Positions 14,549 to 16,866 of a stretch of 16,866 nucleotides of DNA are shown piece after piece. The notes below the pieces were generated by a model. That model was given only the letters and a program-made list of their open reading frames with translations. It ran no database searches and had not been told where the DNA came from. Source of the stretch: JAADHY01 sp964428935 (GTDB lineage: Bacteria > Planctomycetota > Planctomycetia > Planctomycetales > Planctomycetaceae); NCBI GenBank assembly GCA_964428935.1, contig CAYSAG010000089.1:1-16866 (forward strand), read 5' to 3'. How positions within the stretch are numbered: position 1 is the first letter of the stretch; every line of letters begins with the position of its first letter. Both the position numbers and the translations under genes were made by a program.

Positions 14549-16255
14549 CTACTGGCCGGTCGCCGCCGCCAGACCGAAACGCATGGGTGGAGCTCCCCGC
14601 TGGTGCGCTCCCATGTCGGGAGCCGGTCCGCTGTAGCCCTGGCTGAAGTTCGGAATCGGCACACCAGCGGCCACACCGGGGCTGTTGGGCGCCAATTGAA
14701 AGACGCCGGTCTTGGTCACCGGGTCGAAGCCGGCTCCGGGAACGTACACCGGCTCGCCGCGAACGCCGTGCCGTTCGTGTCCCTTGGGAACGCGTCCGTT
14801 GTAGAGGTCGTAGTCGAAGTCGTTGTCGACGTTCTGCGGAGCCTCACTAATGCTTCGGTTGTGCGGAGCGCGAACGTGCAGGATGTTGTTTCTCGACACG
14901 CAGTGTTTGACAATGCGGTTGCCGCCCAGTCCGCCGGTCGGTAGCCACTGGTCGGCGCGGAACAGCGTGTTGTGGAAAATGTACATGTGCCCGGTCATCC
15001 ACTTTTCACTGCCCGCGTAGCCCATTTTCAGGAAGTACAGCCCGCCGGCGTTCGGACGCGACTGACTGCGCACCGCGACGTTGTTCCAAACGTAGAGCGG
15101 GCCAATGGACGTGGCGGCGTTGGCAATCATGTTCATGCACTGAGTCAGGTAGTTTCCCCAGACCCGGACGTTGCGGTTTCCGCCCTCGACCTCCAAACCG
15201 TCGTCCCAGCAGTGGCTGACGAGGTTGCCGTAAATGTCCGAGTCGGGTCCGGGCGCGCCCTGGAAGCTGGCGTTCGCGCCGCCGCCAATGACGTCGTTGA
15301 ACATGTGGGTCAGGTCCGAGTAGCACTCGTTGTAGCGAATGACGTGGTTGCCGGCCGTGTTGAACAGCGAAATGCACTGCGGGCCACGTGTGTGCGTCGG
15401 GTGTTTCGGCTCCCACCACGTGCTGCCGTCGTAGGTTGGGTGGTGCAGCCTGCAGCGCTGCACGACCAGACGTCGAAGCGTGCGGCTGTGAGACAGAATG
15501 GCCGAGTCGCAGTTGAAGCCGAAGCCGGTTGCCGGGTTCAGGCGTCCCCAGTCCGACACGTCGCAGTCTTCAATGACAATGTCGTGCCCGCCGTCGATTC
15601 GAATGGCGCCGATTGGGGAGCGTTTCTTGTTGTCGGCCGCACCGGCCCCTCTCAACGTAAACCCCCGGACAATGACGTACGAGGCGTCGATTCGAATGCA
15701 CGTGTCGTAGCGGTGGCGGACGTCGATCGTGGCTCCCGTTCCGTCGTACAGCCGCCACGCGTCCGGTCGGCCCGAGTCGGTAATCTCCAGCGGACGGTCC
15801 CGGTCGCCGACGCGAACCGTCTCGCCCACCGGCAATGTTTCGTCCCAGGTCGTGGCCGTCAGTCTGGCCGTTTGGTCCGCGCCGGCCAACCGCAGCTCCA
15901 CTTCGTAACGCGTGGCCGGCTTCAAGTGAACAATGCTGCCGCGGTAGTCGGCCAGGTCGAGGTCGGTGTCGGCAATGGGGTTGTACCGCATGGGCAACGC
16001 GGGAAACCACCGGTCCGTGCCAACGGGCCGGTAGCGAACCTCGACGAGCCGGTCCGGAGCTCCTCCCGGCGGCGACCAGTACAGCCCCAAGCAGTGAAAG
16101 GTGGGAACGGCCAGCGGCTTCACGCCTCCCCCACCGTCAGGTTGACCCGCCCAGACCCCCGTGACTGCGCCGACGCACACGACCAGCACAGCCACGGCCG
16201 ACATTGGCCACCACGGCCGCAAACAACAACGAGAAAACCTTCGCAACGTGAACAT
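14549..16255 (-). CDS. Secreted right-handed parallel beta-helix protein with N-terminal fibronectin-III-like domain
   Basis: The 568-residue product has a long signal peptide (residues 1-36, basic MFTLRRFSRCCLR, hydrophobic AVAVLVVCVGAVTGV, cleavage WA/GQ). Residues ~50-138 look like a fibronectin-III-type domain (CLGLYWSP, VEVRYRPVGTDRW, LKPATRYEVELRL). Residues ~185-470 are parallel beta-helix repeats (IRIDASYVIVRGFTLRG, IRIDGGHDIVIEDCDVSDW, DDGLEVEGGNRNVRVWGNYL, MYIFHNTLFR), as in polysaccharide lyases and the Pfam beta-helix family. The C-terminal part ends with the PDMGAHQ motif often seen closing such planctomycete proteins. Function may be polysaccharide binding or cleavage; no catalytic residues could be assigned. 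AGAGGAA lies 6-7 nt before ATG 16255. The ASCH gene lies 87 nt upstream on the same strand. Confidence 0.87.
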   Translation of the reverse strand: MFTLRRFSRCCLRPWWPMSAVAVLVVCVGAVTGVWAGQPDGGGGVKPLAVPTFHCLGLYWSPPGGAPDRLVEVRYRPVGTDRWFPALPMRYNPIADTDLDLADYRGSIVHLKPATRYEVELRLAGADQTARLTATTWDETLPVGETVRVGDRDRPLEITDSGRPDAWRLYDGTGATIDVRHRYDTCIRIDASYVIVRGFTLRGAGAADNKKRSPIGAIRIDGGHDIVIEDCDVSDWGRLNPATGFGFNCDSAILSHSRTLRRLVVQRCRLHHPTYDGSTWWEPKHPTHTRGPQCISLFNTAGNHVIRYNECYSDLTHMFNDVIGGGANASFQGAPGPDSDIYGNLVSHCWDDGLEVEGGNRNVRVWGNYLTQCMNMIANAATSIGPLYVWNNVAVRSQSRPNAGGLYFLKMGYAGSEKWMTGHMYIFHNTLFRADQWLPTGGLGGNRIVKHCVSRNNILHVRAPHNRSISEAPQNVDNDFDYDLYNGRVPKGHERHGVRGEPVYVPGAGFDPVTKTGVFQLAPNSPGVAAGVPIPNFSQGYSGPAPDMGAHQRGAPPMRFGLAAATGQ

Positions 16256-16342
16256 GAACGGTTCCTCTTTGCAAGAGCGTCCCCGGGGCCAAGCTGAGTC
16301 GCCACTCAGTTCGGTCTACGACCCCCCGCCTTGCAGCAGACT

Positions 16343-16693
16343 TCACTCATTGCCGAACGGGTAAAAGAACACTGGCTGCGGGTGGTTCGCCGGTTTGCGC
16401 GGCCTCTTGAGTCGTTTCGGCCGAGCCAGAACCCATTTGTAGCAGTCTTCCAGTTTGACACAGTCCACAATTTCGACCGTGCCGACAATCACTCCCCTCG
16501 GCAAGTCGTTCTCGTTGAACCCGTTTTGCTTGCATTCCTCCCTGTCAACGCCGTCCAAAGTCTTGGCCGCGTAGACGTAGATGCGACCGCGAACTTTCGT
16601 CGGATGCCTTCGGTACTCCGCATCCTTTTCGCCCAGCATGATTAATTCAGCGTACGGCTGGTGAACGCTCAGCGCTCGCATTCTTGCGCTCAT
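16343..16693 (-). CDS. ASCH-domain (PUA-fold) protein
   Basis: The 116-residue protein opens with MSARMRALSVHQPYAELIML and continues GEKDAEYR (21-27), then a beta-rich core RGRIYVYAAKTL (35-46), LPRGVIVGTVEIVDC (64-78) and YKWVLARP (85-92). The QPYAELI...G.K..EYR start, the R.YVYAAKT strand and the GVIVGTVEIVDC strand are those of the ASCH superfamily, small PUA-like domains thought to bind RNA or modified nucleosides. Some ASCH proteins are amidohydrolases for N4-acetylcytidine, but the specific activity of this one is not known. The frame is open to 16726; ATG 16693 is preferred because GAGGTG lies five bases upstream, and ATG 16681 is a weaker alternative. It is 87 nt upstream of the beta-helix gene and may share its transcript. 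Confidence 0.85.
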   Translation of the reverse strand: MSARMRALSVHQPYAELIMLGEKDAEYRRHPTKVRGRIYVYAAKTLDGVDREECKQNGFNENDLPRGVIVGTVEIVDCVKLEDCYKWVLARPKRLKRPRKPANHPQPVFFYPFGNE

Positions 16694-16769
16694 GCTGCAC
16701 CTCGCTCGCACTCGAACGACCTCCACAAGACCAAGTGCTCCGTCACAACGAAAAGTTGGAACTCAGTCG

Positions 16770-16799
16770 ATTGTAGCACAGTTGTCTCGCCAGCGGCCA
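16770..16799 (-). promoter_or_regulatory. Candidate extended -10 promoter for the ASCH gene
   Basis: On the minus strand TACAAT (16775-16770) is directly preceded by TGC, giving an extended -10 element (TGnTACAAT). Upstream, TTGGCC (16800-16795) is a poor -35 at 19 nt, which an extended -10 can tolerate. It lies 76 nt before the chosen ATG. Confidence 0.4.
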
Positions 16800-16866
16800 A
16801 CAAGAAGTTTCCTGTTCTTCCGCGCCCGGACGGCCTCGAGCCGTGCCGTCGGTCGAGTGTCGGGCG

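Overview
This 16.9 kb window is high-GC bacterial DNA that most likely comes from a planctomycete (Planctomycetota). The strongest pointer is an ECF sigma factor at 13707-14270 that reads like the planctomycete-specific sigma-70 subfamily. Two secreted right-handed beta-helix proteins fit that, one of them with an inverse-autotransporter-type N-terminal barrel that implies an outer membrane. The genus cannot be fixed from the sequence.

Layout. The left edge (1-258, minus) is the N-terminus of pyruvate dehydrogenase E1 (aceE). Divergent from it is a 2576-residue secreted protein (846-8576, plus): signal peptide, intimin/inverse-autotransporter-like barrel, then a long parallel beta-helix interrupted by about 45 EF-hand-type calcium loops arranged in blocks and in identical-length 66-nt cassettes. 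It ends at a strong intrinsic terminator. A phosphohexomutase of the GlmM type follows on the minus strand (8719-10083).

The central region (10478-11724, plus) is the most unusual. A lipoprotein with a heavy-metal-associated (HMA) domain is continuous only if two in-frame TGA codons are read through. Both TGAs lie in the metal-binding loop where the cysteines should be, and a SECIS-like hairpin follows them. I interpret this as a two-selenocysteine HMA lipoprotein. Next come a 51-residue single-pass membrane protein, then a promoter, a long rod-like RNA closed by a 15-bp stem, and a terminator: a stand-alone small RNA gene of about 179 nt that resembles 6S RNA in shape.

On the minus strand dcd (dCTP deaminase, 12342-12914) and a putative molybdenum-cofactor carrier (11794-12330) form a tight pair. 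About 0.8 kb upstream of dcd has no intact gene but shows broken coding-like stretches. The ECF sigma factor (plus) converges on a secreted beta-helix protein with an N-terminal fibronectin-III-like domain (14549-16255, minus), which is preceded by an ASCH/PUA-fold protein (16343-16693, minus) with a candidate extended -10 promoter.

No CRISPR array, insertion sequence, tRNA or rRNA was seen. No selA, selB, selC or selD is present in the window, so the selenocysteine reading depends on genes elsewhere in the genome.
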